Positions 17,974-27,735 are shown, numbered from the stretch's first letter. The stretch: 33,036 nucleotides of DNA from Flavobacteriaceae bacterium (GCA_016780245.1 JADHME010000010.1:1-33036), one strand, 5' to 3'. The notes: a model not told the origin generated them from the sequence alone. Numbers and translations: made by a program.

Positions 17974-18420
17974 TTATTTAGTTTCCTCGTCATCAAAGAC
18001 CTCAATTGTTACTTTTTTCTCTACAAGATCAGTAAACTTTCCATTATACCTAGTAGCTTTAACTAGATGGTTATCTATCCAATGATAGTTACCACCTCTT
18101 GGCTTACCCATCAACAAACTATGGTATTTAAACCCGTTATCTTCTAACCATTTTTCTGTTACTTCCCTGTGAGACTCAATTCTAGCAGTAAAGAAACAAA
18201 TGATATGACCTTTATCATACCAATTATTTATTGTTTCAAGAGCATCGGGATATAGTTTTGCTGTAGCCATTCTATCAGGCTCTTCGTTAGGAATATCATC
18301 GCATATAGTTCCATCAATATCTATTAAATAATTTTTGATACCCTCTGGTAGGATTGGACTGACTGTCTCTCCTTTTTCTATTTTCTGATGTAAATAATTT
18401 TCTACTTCTTCTTTTTTCAT
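17974..18420 (-). CDS. HAD-superfamily phosphatase-like protein, 148 aa
   Basis: The core HAD motifs are present: nucleophile and acid Asp34/Asp36 in YLIDIDGTICDD, motif II Thr78 in ICFFTAR, Lys106 in GKPRGGNYHW, and Asp116 in WIDNH. The small size leaves little room for a cap domain, resembling the BT0820/polynucleotide-phosphatase-like HADs. Relatives have, as I recall, been labelled phosphoheptose isomerase, but the motifs fit a hydrolase and not a SIS-fold isomerase. It is spaced 2 bp after the membrane Fe-S gene and 6 bp before the CCG Fe-S gene, so it separates two genes expected to form one complex. Substrate unknown. Confidence 0.82.
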   Translation of the reverse strand: MKKEEVENYLHQKIEKGETVSPILPEGIKNYLIDIDGTICDDIPNEEPDRMATAKLYPDALETINNWYDKGHIICFFTARIESHREVTEKWLEDNGFKYHSLLMGKPRGGNYHWIDNHLVKATRYNGKFTDLVEKKVTIEVFDDEETK

Positions 18421-18422
18421 GT

Positions 18423-19745
18423 TTATTGTGTTTCTTCAGCCCATAACTCTCTGTCTAGTTGATTATATGGCCATGGAGCTCCATTATTTTCTATGTTGTT
18501 CATCATATTATTTAAATCCGGATGAGCGGATGATTCTTCCATTATCAAGTATTGTCTCATATCCATAATGATGGATAAGGGATCAATGTTTATTGGACAT
18601 GCATCTACACATGCATTACACGATGTGCAGGCCCAAAGTTCTTCTTTTGAAATATAGTTATCAAGTAGTCTATCTCCATCATCGATGAATTCTCCTTTAT
18701 TTTTTGAAATATTCAAAGAGACTTTCTCTAGCCTGTCTCTTGTATCCATCATTATTTTTCTTGGTGATAATTTTTTTCCAGTTTGATTTGCAGGACATTC
18801 GCTAGTACACCTTCCACATTCTGTACATGAATATGCGTTCATTAACTGAACCCAATTTAGATCTAGAACATCAGATGCACCAAATTTTTCTACTTGATTA
18901 TTTTCGTTAGAAGCTTTCTCTGGATAAAACATAAGCATTACTTCATTTTTAACTGATTCAAGAACACCAAACTTTCCTTTTTCTTCAAGATTTGAGTAAT
19001 ATGTATTTGGAAACGCTAATAAAATATGCAAGTGTTTAGAATAGTATAAATAATTAAGAAAAAAAAGAATACCTAATATGTGTAACCACCAAAAAATTCT
19101 CTCGTATAAATAAACTGTTGAGGTATCAAAGGAATCAAAAATAGGAACTAAAAATGATGATACAGGAAATGATCCTGCTTTGTAATAACCATCAAAACCA
19201 CGATCTTGAAGGATTAAATCTGTAGCATTCATTGAAAGAAATAATAGCATCAGGACAACTTCAAAATAAAGAATATTATCTGCGTCAAATTTAGGCCAAC
19301 CCTTCATTTCAGCACTTAAAAACCTTTTAATCTTCATAATATTTCTTCTAGTCCAAAAAATAACAACTGATATTAAAACTAATAATGCAAGAATTTCGAA
19401 AGAAGCAATTAAAAAATCGTAAAAAAATGGATTGAAATACTTTGAAAAAAATCTGTGTGATCCTGTTACACCATCAATTAGTATTTCAAGTAATTCAATA
19501 TTTATTATTATAAAGCCTATATAAACAATTACATGTAAAAAGCCAGATATAGGTTTTGTGACCATCTTAGACTGACCAAGAGCTATACGAACTAGATTAG
19601 AAAGCCTCTTGGATGGATTATCAGTTCTATCAATTGGTTTTCCCATCTTAATTACTTTAATCAATCTTTGAATATTTCTAACAAAGAAACCTAAAGCAAA
19701 AATTAAGATTAATGAGAAGATTATATTGGGAAGAATTTCAACCAT
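18423..19745 (-). CDS. Membrane (Fe-S) protein with two 4Fe-4S motifs, HdrC/GlpC-like, 440 aa
   Basis: About five membrane helices occupy residues 5-245, including FLHVIVYIGFIIINI, FEILALLVLISVVIFW and WWLHILGILFFLNYLYY. Histidines such as His71, His222 and His238 might bind haem. The C-terminal cytosolic part carries two classical 4Fe-4S motifs: Cys307, 310, 313, 317 (CTECGRCTSECP) and Cys373, 376, 379, 383 (CTSCNACVDACP). The architecture is that of a quinone-linked redox subunit (NarI-like membrane part plus HdrC-like cluster domain). It should pair with the CCG protein encoded at 17194-17967. Its ATG directly abuts the stop of the MlaD gene with no space. The redox reaction is unknown. 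Confidence 0.88.
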   Translation of the reverse strand: MVEILPNIIFSLILIFALGFFVRNIQRLIKVIKMGKPIDRTDNPSKRLSNLVRIALGQSKMVTKPISGFLHVIVYIGFIIINIELLEILIDGVTGSHRFFSKYFNPFFYDFLIASFEILALLVLISVVIFWTRRNIMKIKRFLSAEMKGWPKFDADNILYFEVVLMLLFLSMNATDLILQDRGFDGYYKAGSFPVSSFLVPIFDSFDTSTVYLYERIFWWLHILGILFFLNYLYYSKHLHILLAFPNTYYSNLEEKGKFGVLESVKNEVMLMFYPEKASNENNQVEKFGASDVLDLNWVQLMNAYSCTECGRCTSECPANQTGKKLSPRKIMMDTRDRLEKVSLNISKNKGEFIDDGDRLLDNYISKEELWACTSCNACVDACPINIDPLSIIMDMRQYLIMEESSAHPDLNNMMNNIENNGAPWPYNQLDRELWAEETQ

Positions 19746-20660
19746 TTATTTTCTACCAAAAATTGAAAAATGAACATATTTTTTTGGATTTTCATTTATA
19801 TCATCAATCAACTTATTCAAGCTAAGAATTGAAGAATTCAGATTTTCATACAATTCATCCTTATTTATTAATTTACCTAAACTGGAAGATCCTGAATTTA
19901 AATTTTGAATTACAGAATTTATACCTTCGGTAGATTCTTTTATCTCAGTAAGAACATTTGATATTCCAAACTCATTCAAGTCCTGTGTAACTTTAGAGAG
20001 ATTATTGCTAATTGATTCAATATTATCTAACGTATTATTAATCTTATCATTCTTTTCATTTAATGTATTCTCGATTATAGAAGCAGATTTATCTATTGCT
20101 TTTATAGCAGAGGTTAAGAATTCTATAGATTCTTTAATATTTTCTTGAGTTTCAATATTTAAAACATTAGATGCACCAGTGAATATAGAATCAACACTAG
20201 TAATTGTACTTTGAAGCTGTCTTGAGAGAGGTTCAATTTGCCTATTAATTAATTCAGTCAATCCAGGTCTAACACTAGATTTGAGAGTATCACCTGACTG
20301 AGCAATCGATTGTCTATCAAATATCGGTTCTATTGAAATAGCAAGGCCACCAAGAACACCAGTTTCATATATTGAAGCTGTACTTTTTGAAGAAAAATTC
20401 AATTTATCTTTAACTTTTACAGTAACCAAAATTTTTGTGGAATTAGGAAGAAAATCCAACTCTGTCACATTACCTATTGATAGGCCGTTGATCATTACAT
20501 TTGCACCAACTAATAGTCCATCTACCTCATCATAAACAGCATATAATGTTTTTTGCCTATCTAATAAAGATGTACCCTTTAAATAATTAAACCCAAATAT
20601 GAATAAAAGTATAGAGGTAAGTACAAATATTGCTGCTTTAATTTCTTTAGATAGTTTCAA
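19746..20660 (-). CDS. MlaD/MCE-family lipid-transport protein, 304 aa
   Basis: This is a periplasmic MCE-domain protein anchored in the inner membrane, of the group that moves phospholipids between membranes with an ABC transporter. A single N-terminal helix (about 8-27, AAIFVLTSILLFIFGFNYLKG) is followed by the MCE domain (about 37-115, VYDEVDGLLVGANVMINGLSIGNV) and a long C-terminal helical region rich in Asn, Ser and Ile, probably coiled coil. The start is TTG at 20660, with MKLSKEIKAAIF fitting relatives well; no ATG is available. No MlaE or MlaF gene is in the window. A weak -7-like TATTTTTA (20689-20682) in the 76-bp gap after the amidase gene might add an internal promoter. Confidence 0.9.
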   Translation of the reverse strand: MKLSKEIKAAIFVLTSILLFIFGFNYLKGTSLLDRQKTLYAVYDEVDGLLVGANVMINGLSIGNVTELDFLPNSTKILVTVKVKDKLNFSSKSTASIYETGVLGGLAISIEPIFDRQSIAQSGDTLKSSVRPGLTELINRQIEPLSRQLQSTITSVDSIFTGASNVLNIETQENIKESIEFLTSAIKAIDKSASIIENTLNEKNDKINNTLDNIESISNNLSKVTQDLNEFGISNVLTEIKESTEGINSVIQNLNSGSSSLGKLINKDELYENLNSSILSLNKLIDDINENPKKYVHFSIFGRK

Positions 20661-20736
20661 GGTAGTTTAGTTTTATATGTGTAAAAATAAGAATTATTTA
20701 GTTAGTTAAATATCAAGAAACATTGTCAGTTTAAAC

Positions 20737-21768
20737 TCATTCCCTATTATCTTCGAATTTAACTATAAAAGAAGATTGATAACCACTCTTTTTTGCCTCA
20801 TCTAGAGATTTTTTTGCTTCTTCTAAAGTATTGTGCTTACCATAAAAATACTTATACAAGTTACCGTCCTTTACTACATCGACTGACTTTAATCCTCTAA
20901 AGTTATATGGCTTAAGCTCCAAAAGTTTAGCACTTGCTGCAATTTGAATCCTGTATGATGTTTTAGACTCATTTAAATCATTACTTAAATTAGTTGTTGA
21001 TAAATTTTGAAAAAAATCATTTTTATAGTCAATTACAGCAGAGGCAATTGCATCAGCCATTTCATTTTGACCCCTAACTGAATTAAGATATGCACCCTCA
21101 GAATTATTTGTCAGAAAACCTGTTTCAACTAGAACACTAGGCATGTAGGTATATTTCAGAACAATAAAACCAGCTTGCTTAACTGTTCTATTTCTTCTCT
21201 TAAGCTTATTAACAAAACTATTTTGAATATAAGATGCAGCAACAATACTTTGATCAAGGTATTCCTCTTGCATAAGAGTTAGACCAATTACAGACTCAGG
21301 ATTATTTGGGTCAAAACCTTCATATTTATTTATATAATCTTCTTCAAAAAATATAACAGAGTTTTCTTTTTTTGCTACCTCAAAGTTTCTCTGATTGGCA
21401 TGAAGACCTAAAACAAATGTTCCGGCACCATATGCTTGAGATGTATGAGAGTCGCAGTGGATAGAAATAAAAAGCTGAGCATTTGATCTATTGGCAATAT
21501 TAGCTCTTTCAAATAAGTTAACAAATACATCACTCTTCCGAGTGTATACTACTTTAACACTATTATCTTCTAATTTTTTTCCAAGCTTTAGAGCAATACT
21601 TAATGCGATTTTCTTTTCTAAATATCCATTCCCAGTATTACCGGGGTCTTTACCACCATGACCAGCATCAACAACAACAGTAAATTGAGAGTTTAGATTT
21701 TGCTGAGAAAATATAGGGTTTGTTATTGACAGCAATAATAATAGAAAAATTAACCTAAATGAATTCAT
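20737..21768 (-). CDS. N-acetylmuramoyl-L-alanine amidase (Amidase_3) with C-terminal SPOR domain, 343 aa
   Basis: This zinc amidase cleaves the bond between muramic acid and the stem peptide during cell separation. A signal peptide (MNSFRLIFLLLLLSITNPIFSQ) precedes the Amidase_3 domain: VVVDAGHGGKDPG with His37, GYLEKKIAL with Glu51, ISIHCDSH with His104, and VLVETGFLTN with the catalytic Glu. The last 70 residues (SYRIQIAASA, then NLYKYFYGKHNTLEEAKKSL and FIVKFED) read as a SPOR domain, which binds denuded septal peptidoglycan. ATG 21768 was preferred to the in-frame upstream start at 21810, because it begins the signal peptide and clears the lptD promoter. It is the first gene of the eight-gene operon. 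Confidence 0.93.
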   Translation of the reverse strand: MNSFRLIFLLLLLSITNPIFSQQNLNSQFTVVVDAGHGGKDPGNTGNGYLEKKIALSIALKLGKKLEDNSVKVVYTRKSDVFVNLFERANIANRSNAQLFISIHCDSHTSQAYGAGTFVLGLHANQRNFEVAKKENSVIFFEEDYINKYEGFDPNNPESVIGLTLMQEEYLDQSIVAASYIQNSFVNKLKRRNRTVKQAGFIVLKYTYMPSVLVETGFLTNNSEGAYLNSVRGQNEMADAIASAVIDYKNDFFQNLSTTNLSNDLNESKTSYRIQIAASAKLLELKPYNFRGLKSVDVVKDGNLYKYFYGKHNTLEEAKKSLDEAKKSGYQSSFIVKFEDNRE

Positions 21769-21785
21769 CAAGTAAATTATTATAA

Positions 21786-21793
21786 TAAAATTA
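21786..21793 (-). promoter_or_regulatory. Weak candidate -7 element for the amidase operon
   Basis: TAATTTTA on the minus strand (one mismatch to TAnnTTTG) would place the start site about 10 nt before the amidase ATG. The matching -33 position (21816-21813, CTTA) is not convincing. It lies next to the lptD -7 element on the other strand, so the two promoters of this divergent pair would overlap. Confidence 0.28.
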
Positions 21794-21797
21794 TGAT

Positions 21798-21805
21798 TAA
21801 TTTTG
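21798..21805 (+). promoter_or_regulatory. Candidate -7 element of lptD
   Basis: TAATTTTG is an exact match to the Bacteroidota -7 consensus TAnnTTTG. The -33 position (21775-21778, AATT) is poor. A start site about seven bases further on gives a leader of roughly 33 nt to TTG 21845. It also rules out TTG 21803 as the start, since that codon lies inside the element. Confidence 0.42.
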
Positions 21806-21844
21806 ATCAACCTAAGTGTCTTGTTAATAACTCAATTTCAAATC

Positions 21845-24445
21845 TTGAAAAAAAACTTAATAGCTTTTATAGTTATATCATTTCTTTTAGGTCTAAATAT
21901 TATTTACTCTCAAAGTAATTCTCAAGAAATAGATACTCTTAATTTTGTTGAACAAGACAAAAAACCTCTTCTTCTAGATAATATTAAATATGATGCTACC
22001 GATTCAATTGTAATTGATCAAAAAAACAATAAGATAATACTCTATAACAACGCTAAAATTGTATATAGAGATATAGAATTAACATCTGGCCTAATAATAT
22101 TAGACTATAAAGAGAATATTGTAAACGCAGGAAGAATTGCTGATAGTAAAGGAAATCTGAGCCAATACCCAACTTTTAAACAAGGTGGAAATATTGTAAA
22201 TCCTGATTCAATTAAGTATAATTTTGATAATCAAAAAGCTTTAATATGGAATTCAAAATCAGAAGAGAACGGGATGAATATTCTTTCTACTTTAACAAAA
22301 AAACAAAATGATTCAGTTTATTATCTCAAAGATGGAAAAGTTACTACAGGGGGTAATCTTATGGGGGACGAAACTGAAGAAGCAGATTATTTTTTCAAAA
22401 TAAGAAAAGGTAAGCTTGTTCCTGGAGGAAATATTGTTACTGGATTTACAAATCTATTTGTAAAAAATGTTCCCACTCCAATTGGTCTCCCATTTGCATA
22501 TTTTCCATCCCAGCAAACAAAAGATTCTGGCTTTATAATTCCAAATATTAATGAAAGTAATGAGAGAGGATATTCTCTTCAAAATGGAGGATATTATCTC
22601 CCTATATCAGAAATTTTTGATCTTACACTACTTGGGGATTATTATACAAATGGAAGTTACGGTGTAAATATAAGTTCCATGTATAGAAAAAGATATAAAT
22701 ACAATGGAAATTTCTCTGTTAGATATGAGAACCTAATAAATGGAGAAAGAGGTCTACCAGGATATGGTAAATCTACTGTATATAATATTAGATGGAGTCA
22801 TTCGAAAGATTCGAAATCTTCTCCCTACTCCTCATTTAGTGCATCAGTTAATTTTGGAAGTAGTGACTACTTTAGAGAATCTGTTAATCAATTAAACACT
22901 GCTAATTTTTTAAATAACAACCTTAGCTCATCTGTTTCATACTCAAAGACAATTCCTGGATCTGCTGGCATAAGACTTTCATTGAATGCTAATATGTCTC
23001 AAAACACACAATCAAAGGAGGTAAATCTAACACTTCCTACTTTAACACTTAACACATCAAGGTTTTATCCTTTTGAAAGAAAAGGTAGATCTAAAAAAGG
23101 ATTTTTTCAGAATATTAATATTCAATATTCATCAAAGGCAGAAAATAGAGCAATTTTTTCAGATGATCTTTTACTAAAAAAAGGCATGTTTGAGAATGCA
23201 AAAAATGGAGTTCAACATACGATCCCTTTTACAACAAATTTTAAGATAGCAAAACACTTTAGTATAAGCGTTGGAGGTAGATATCAAGATACTTGGAATT
23301 TCAAAACTATTAAATACAACGATTTCTCAGAAGAAAATGGTGTTGTTAAAGATACAGTTTCAGGATTTGAACGATTTGGAATCTATAATTATAATGCGAG
23401 TATTACAACAAAAGTCTATGGTATAATTAATTTTAAACCAAAGAACAGGATTCAGTCTATAAGACATACTATGACTCCTACAATATCATATTCCAACAAT
23501 CCTAGTTTTGAAAAATATTATGACACATATATAATTGATGCTAACGGAAACACAGCAGAATATACAAGATTTGAAGGGGGGTTATATGGGGTTCCTGGAA
23601 AAAACTATTCTAGTAGTATTGGGATATCGATTCAAAATACAATTGAGGCCAAACTAAAACCAAAAGATTCAACAGAAACTGAACTTAGAAAAGTTAATAT
23701 TTTTAAAAATCTAAATTTAAGCACAAACTATAATGTTGCAGCTACCGAGTTTAAATGGTCACCAATTAGAGTTTCTGGGAGTTTTGATATAACAAATGGA
23801 TTTACTGTAAATTCAGGTGCAACATTTGATCTTTACGCCTTAGATGAAAATAATAGCAGAATTAATGTCTTTAATGTAAAAAATGGAGGAGGTTTATTTA
23901 GATTAACGAGTGCAAACCTATCTACACAATATCAGATAAACAACAATACATTTAAACGTGGCCAAACTGAAGAACAAATTTTAGAATCCACCTCTGGAGG
24001 GGGAAGAGCTGATGATCTATTTGGTGTTTCTCAAGATTTTTCAAATTCTAGACAATATTTAGAAGAAGAGGAAGAAGAGGAAGAAGAAATTGATCTTCAA
24101 AAATATAGATATACAATGCCATGGTCTCTTAATCTTGCATACTCTCTAACTTACAATAATGCTAGAGGTCAAAATGATTTTTCTACAAATTCACTTATGG
24201 TTTCTTCTAACTTAAGTCTTACTCCAAAATGGGCAGTTGGAGTTTCATCTGGATATGATTTTAAACAAAAAGGCTTTACATATACTCAGATTAGATTTGA
24301 TAGAGACTTAGATAGTTGGAGATTAGATTTTTCTTGGGTACCTTTCAGTCCCAGAGCATCTTGGAATTTCTTCATAGGTATTAAATCTGGACTTTTAAGT
24401 GATCTTAAGTATGAAAAAAGATCTGAACCTGATAGAACTTTATAA
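21845..24445 (+). CDS. lptD: LPS-assembly outer-membrane protein LptD, 866 aa
   Basis: This outer-membrane barrel inserts lipopolysaccharide into the outer leaflet. A signal peptide (KKNLIAFIVISFLLGLNIIYSQ) is followed by an LptA/OstA-like N-terminal domain (about 40-210, with IDQKNNKIILYNNAKIVYRD and GGNLMGDETEEADYFFKIR). The NVPTPIGLPFAYFP segment leads into the barrel, which is rich in alternating Ser, Asn and Tyr and ends in IKSGLLSDLKYEKR. The start chosen is TTG 21845, which places Lys-Lys directly after the initiator; TTG 21803 is possible. No cysteine is present, so the inter-domain disulfides of E. coli LptD cannot form. It carries an acidic run at 740-748. ridA follows with no gap. 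Confidence 0.92.
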   Translation: MKKNLIAFIVISFLLGLNIIYSQSNSQEIDTLNFVEQDKKPLLLDNIKYDATDSIVIDQKNNKIILYNNAKIVYRDIELTSGLIILDYKENIVNAGRIADSKGNLSQYPTFKQGGNIVNPDSIKYNFDNQKALIWNSKSEENGMNILSTLTKKQNDSVYYLKDGKVTTGGNLMGDETEEADYFFKIRKGKLVPGGNIVTGFTNLFVKNVPTPIGLPFAYFPSQQTKDSGFIIPNINESNERGYSLQNGGYYLPISEIFDLTLLGDYYTNGSYGVNISSMYRKRYKYNGNFSVRYENLINGERGLPGYGKSTVYNIRWSHSKDSKSSPYSSFSASVNFGSSDYFRESVNQLNTANFLNNNLSSSVSYSKTIPGSAGIRLSLNANMSQNTQSKEVNLTLPTLTLNTSRFYPFERKGRSKKGFFQNINIQYSSKAENRAIFSDDLLLKKGMFENAKNGVQHTIPFTTNFKIAKHFSISVGGRYQDTWNFKTIKYNDFSEENGVVKDTVSGFERFGIYNYNASITTKVYGIINFKPKNRIQSIRHTMTPTISYSNNPSFEKYYDTYIIDANGNTAEYTRFEGGLYGVPGKNYSSSIGISIQNTIEAKLKPKDSTETELRKVNIFKNLNLSTNYNVAATEFKWSPIRVSGSFDITNGFTVNSGATFDLYALDENNSRINVFNVKNGGGLFRLTSANLSTQYQINNNTFKRGQTEEQILESTSGGGRADDLFGVSQDFSNSRQYLEEEEEEEEEIDLQKYRYTMPWSLNLAYSLTYNNARGQNDFSTNSLMVSSNLSLTPKWAVGVSSGYDFKQKGFTYTQIRFDRDLDSWRLDFSWVPFSPRASWNFFIGIKSGLLSDLKYEKRSEPDRTL
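24062..24088 (+). repeat. Short GAA/GAG tandem run encoding nine glutamates
   Basis: Nine Glu codons in a row follow a 9-bp pattern: GAAGAAGAG twice, then GAAGAAGAA. They lie in the lptD barrel domain, just before the strand MPWSLNLAYSLTY. This is probably a flexible acidic loop at the cell surface or periplasmic side. Such near-perfect codon repeats can vary in copy number without breaking the frame. Confidence 0.85.
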
Positions 24446-24826
24446 ATGAAAAAAATAATTAATACAAATAATTCACCAGCTCCTATAGGACCATATAATC
24501 AAGCCGTATTAAAAAATAATATGTTATTTATTTCTGGTCAAATAGCATTAGATCCTATTTCAATGACTTTAAATAATGGTTCAATTATAGATGAAACTCA
24601 CCAAGTGATGAAAAACTTAAAGAATATTTTAATTGAAGCAAAAATGGACTTTAAGAATGTTGTAAAATCATCAATTTTTTTATCAGACATGAGTTATTTT
24701 AATGATGTAAATGAAGTATATGGAAGTTACCTTGAAACTGGAATGGAACCTGCAAGAGAAACGATAGCAGTAAAAACATTACCTATAAATGTAAATGTAG
24801 AGATATCAATGATAGCTGTAACTTAA
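24446..24826 (+). CDS. ridA: RidA family reactive enamine/imine deaminase, 126 aa
   Basis: RidA hydrolyses reactive enamine and imine intermediates from pyridoxal-phosphate enzymes. The family marks are clear: APIGPYNQAV at 12-21, FISGQIALDP at 28-37, EPARETIAVKTLP with the substrate-binding Arg104, and NVEISMIAV with Glu119. Length is exactly typical. Its ATG follows the lptD TAA with no intervening base, so the two are coupled. Its stop abuts the stop of the sugar kinase gene on the other strand. I recall the lptD-ridA pair in other flavobacteria. Confidence 0.95.
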   Translation: MKKIINTNNSPAPIGPYNQAVLKNNMLFISGQIALDPISMTLNNGSIIDETHQVMKNLKNILIEAKMDFKNVVKSSIFLSDMSYFNDVNEVYGSYLETGMEPARETIAVKTLPINVNVEISMIAVT

Positions 24827-25684
24827 CTATTTAAGAATGTTTCTTTTGTGATATTCAACAAGACCTTCAATTGGTCTTTTGATAAACCTACCCGTTTTCA
24901 GATTATATTTTTTTCCAATTCTTGTAATCTCATTCTGGAGATAAAATGCAATAGACCCTACGTAATGAATATCAACTGAACTAAAATCGTCATATTGGAG
25001 TATTTGATAATCAATAAATCTCTCCAATCCTTTAAAAATTATTTCTTTGAAATATTCATTTGATTTATTTTCAATTAAAAAACGAGCAAAACTAGCTAAG
25101 TATGTGTTAGGATTTTCTTCTCTGTAAAGCTTATTCTTAATTGTGTTAGGAGTTAAATCATAGTTTTTAGCAAATTCATCTCTTAAAATTTCAGGCATTT
25201 TATTAAAATAGTAGGCTCTTATAAGGTATTTTCCATAATAGTTACCGCTTGCATAATCCATAAGCACATAACCAAGTGAATGGACTTTTTGAATAACATT
25301 TTTACCATCATAATAAGAACAATTAGAGCCTGTACCAATAATGTTAACAATAGAGGGAACTCCTTCATCTACTGCAGAGTATACTGCAGCATAAGTGTCT
25401 TCTTTAATATCAAAATCACTTTTTGTAAAAATTGATTTAAATACTTTTAAAATTCTGTTTTGTGTGGATTCAACTCCACAACCAGCCCCATAAAAAAAAA
25501 GTTTTTCAATATTATTTCTGTTTTTATAAATATCAAAATTATTTTTTATTCGCTCGTTTAATATTTCATTAGAGAGCATCTGAGGATTTAGCCCTAGTGT
25601 TTGGGTTGAGAACAACTCATCACCGTTTTTATCTAGTGCTATCCAATCAGTTTTAGTAGACCCACTATCAACTATTAAAATCAT
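24827..25684 (-). CDS. N-acetylglucosamine kinase-type sugar kinase (BadF/BadG family), 285 aa
   Basis: This ASKHA-fold kinase most likely phosphorylates GlcNAc to GlcNAc-6-phosphate. The phosphate-1 loop MILIVDSGSTKTDW opens the protein, GAGCG is at 66-70, and NIIGTGSNC at 114-122 forms the phosphate-2/adenosine region. SLGYVLMDYASGNYYGKYL matches the 'GxxLGDEGSG' block of relatives. Length is typical of Bacteroidota members. It sits 6 bp after gap, in the pfkA-gap operon, which suits a sugar-catabolic role. The exact sugar is inferred from family and context, not shown. Confidence 0.85.
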   Translation of the reverse strand: MILIVDSGSTKTDWIALDKNGDELFSTQTLGLNPQMLSNEILNERIKNNFDIYKNRNNIEKLFFYGAGCGVESTQNRILKVFKSIFTKSDFDIKEDTYAAVYSAVDEGVPSIVNIIGTGSNCSYYDGKNVIQKVHSLGYVLMDYASGNYYGKYLIRAYYFNKMPEILRDEFAKNYDLTPNTIKNKLYREENPNTYLASFARFLIENKSNEYFKEIIFKGLERFIDYQILQYDDFSSVDIHYVGSIAFYLQNEITRIGKKYNLKTGRFIKRPIEGLVEYHKRNILK

Positions 25685-25690
25685 TTTAAT

Positions 25691-26692
<1,002 letters not shown>

Positions 26693-26700
26693 TTAAAAAA

Positions 26701-27687
26701 TTAAATTGAAATTATATCACAAACCCTTACAAGGTCATCATCAATATCTTGACCTCCTTTTAAGGCATCATCGATTGGGATAGCAACTATTTTATCACCG
26801 ACGATTCCTATCATTATTTTACTTTTATTTTCCAGCAAACAGTCAACTGCAAATACACCCATTCTTGAAGCTAAGACTCTATCAAAACAAGAAGGAGAAC
26901 CTCCTCTTTGGATATGGCCAAGAATTGAAACTCTAGTTTCATAGTGTGGAAAGTTTTTTTCTATATAAGAAGAAAATTTAAACACATTGTCTCCAATTTT
27001 TTCTCCCTCGGAGACAACAATTATGCTTGAGGACTTTCCAGATTTTTCACTATGTTTTAGAGATTTTAACAATCTATCAAGATCCATATTTTTCTGTGGA
27101 ATTAAAACTTCTTCTGCACCAGCTCCAATTCCCGCATTTAAAGCAATATGACCTGAACCTTTACCCATAACCTCAATAAAAAAAAGTCTATTGTGTGAAA
27201 TAGCAGTATCTCTAATTTTATCAATTGCCTCTACAGCTGTGTTAAGCGCGGTGTCATAGCCCAGAGAACATCTAGTTCCAGAAAGATCATTATCAATAGT
27301 ACCTGGAATTCCAACAACTTTTACACCATGTTCTTCTTCAAAAACTTTACCTCCCTCTAAAGATCCATTTCCACCGATTATTACCAGAGAGTTTATTTCA
27401 TATTTATCTAAAGTCTGTTTTGCCTTTACCCTACCCTCTTTAGTTCTGAACTCATTGCACCTTGCAGATTTTAAGATAGTACCACCTTTATTAACAATAT
27501 TTTTAACTGATCTTGCATTTAGTTTTTTAATGTCATCTGAAATTAATCCTTGATAACCTTTATAAATACCAAAACAATCTATTTTATGAAATTCAGCAGA
27601 TCTAACAACTGCTCTTAAAGCTGCATTCATTCCGGGAGAGTCACCTCCTGATGTTAGTACGCCTATTTTATTTATTTTACTTACCAA
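26701..27687 (-). CDS. pfkA: ATP-type 6-phosphofructokinase, 328 aa
   Basis: PfkA phosphorylates fructose-6-phosphate. Motifs in order are IGVLTSGGDSPGMNAALRAVVR (ATP loop, 9-29), GGTILKSAR (Arg76 equivalent of E. coli Arg72), VIIGGNGSLEGG (103-112), the catalytic PGTIDND with Asp132, and GHIQRGGSP for substrate binding. At residue 107 there is Asn where E. coli has the Mg-binding Asp103. The start is TTG 27687: an in-frame stop lies just upstream (TAA CTA GAA TTG), and a promoter of good form is correctly placed. First gene of the pfkA-gap-kinase operon. Confidence 0.96.
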   Translation of the reverse strand: MVSKINKIGVLTSGGDSPGMNAALRAVVRSAEFHKIDCFGIYKGYQGLISDDIKKLNARSVKNIVNKGGTILKSARCNEFRTKEGRVKAKQTLDKYEINSLVIIGGNGSLEGGKVFEEEHGVKVVGIPGTIDNDLSGTRCSLGYDTALNTAVEAIDKIRDTAISHNRLFFIEVMGKGSGHIALNAGIGAGAEEVLIPQKNMDLDRLLKSLKHSEKSGKSSSIIVVSEGEKIGDNVFKFSSYIEKNFPHYETRVSILGHIQRGGSPSCFDRVLASRMGVFAVDCLLENKSKIMIGIVGDKIVAIPIDDALKGGQDIDDDLVRVCDIISI

Positions 27688-27704
27688 TTCTAGTTAAAGT
27701 TGCA

Positions 27705-27735
27705 CAAATTTACTTATAAATTCTATTATTTTAAA
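27705..27735 (-). promoter_or_regulatory. Sigma-A-type promoter of the pfkA-gap-kinase operon
   Basis: On the minus strand a perfect -7 element TAAATTTG (27712-27705) follows TTTA (27735-27732; consensus TTTG) at the standard 19-nt spacing. The expected start site is only about 11 nt before the TTG start codon of pfkA. The 74-bp gap between tamB and pfkA is mostly taken up by this promoter. A poor stem at 27731-27757 is not a good terminator, so read-through from tamB is possible. Confidence 0.6.

Noticed and set aside
21793-21918. 41-aa plus-strand frame starting with ATG at 21793
   Set aside because: It overlaps the lptD promoter element and signal peptide in another frame, has no recognisable features, and looks like chance.
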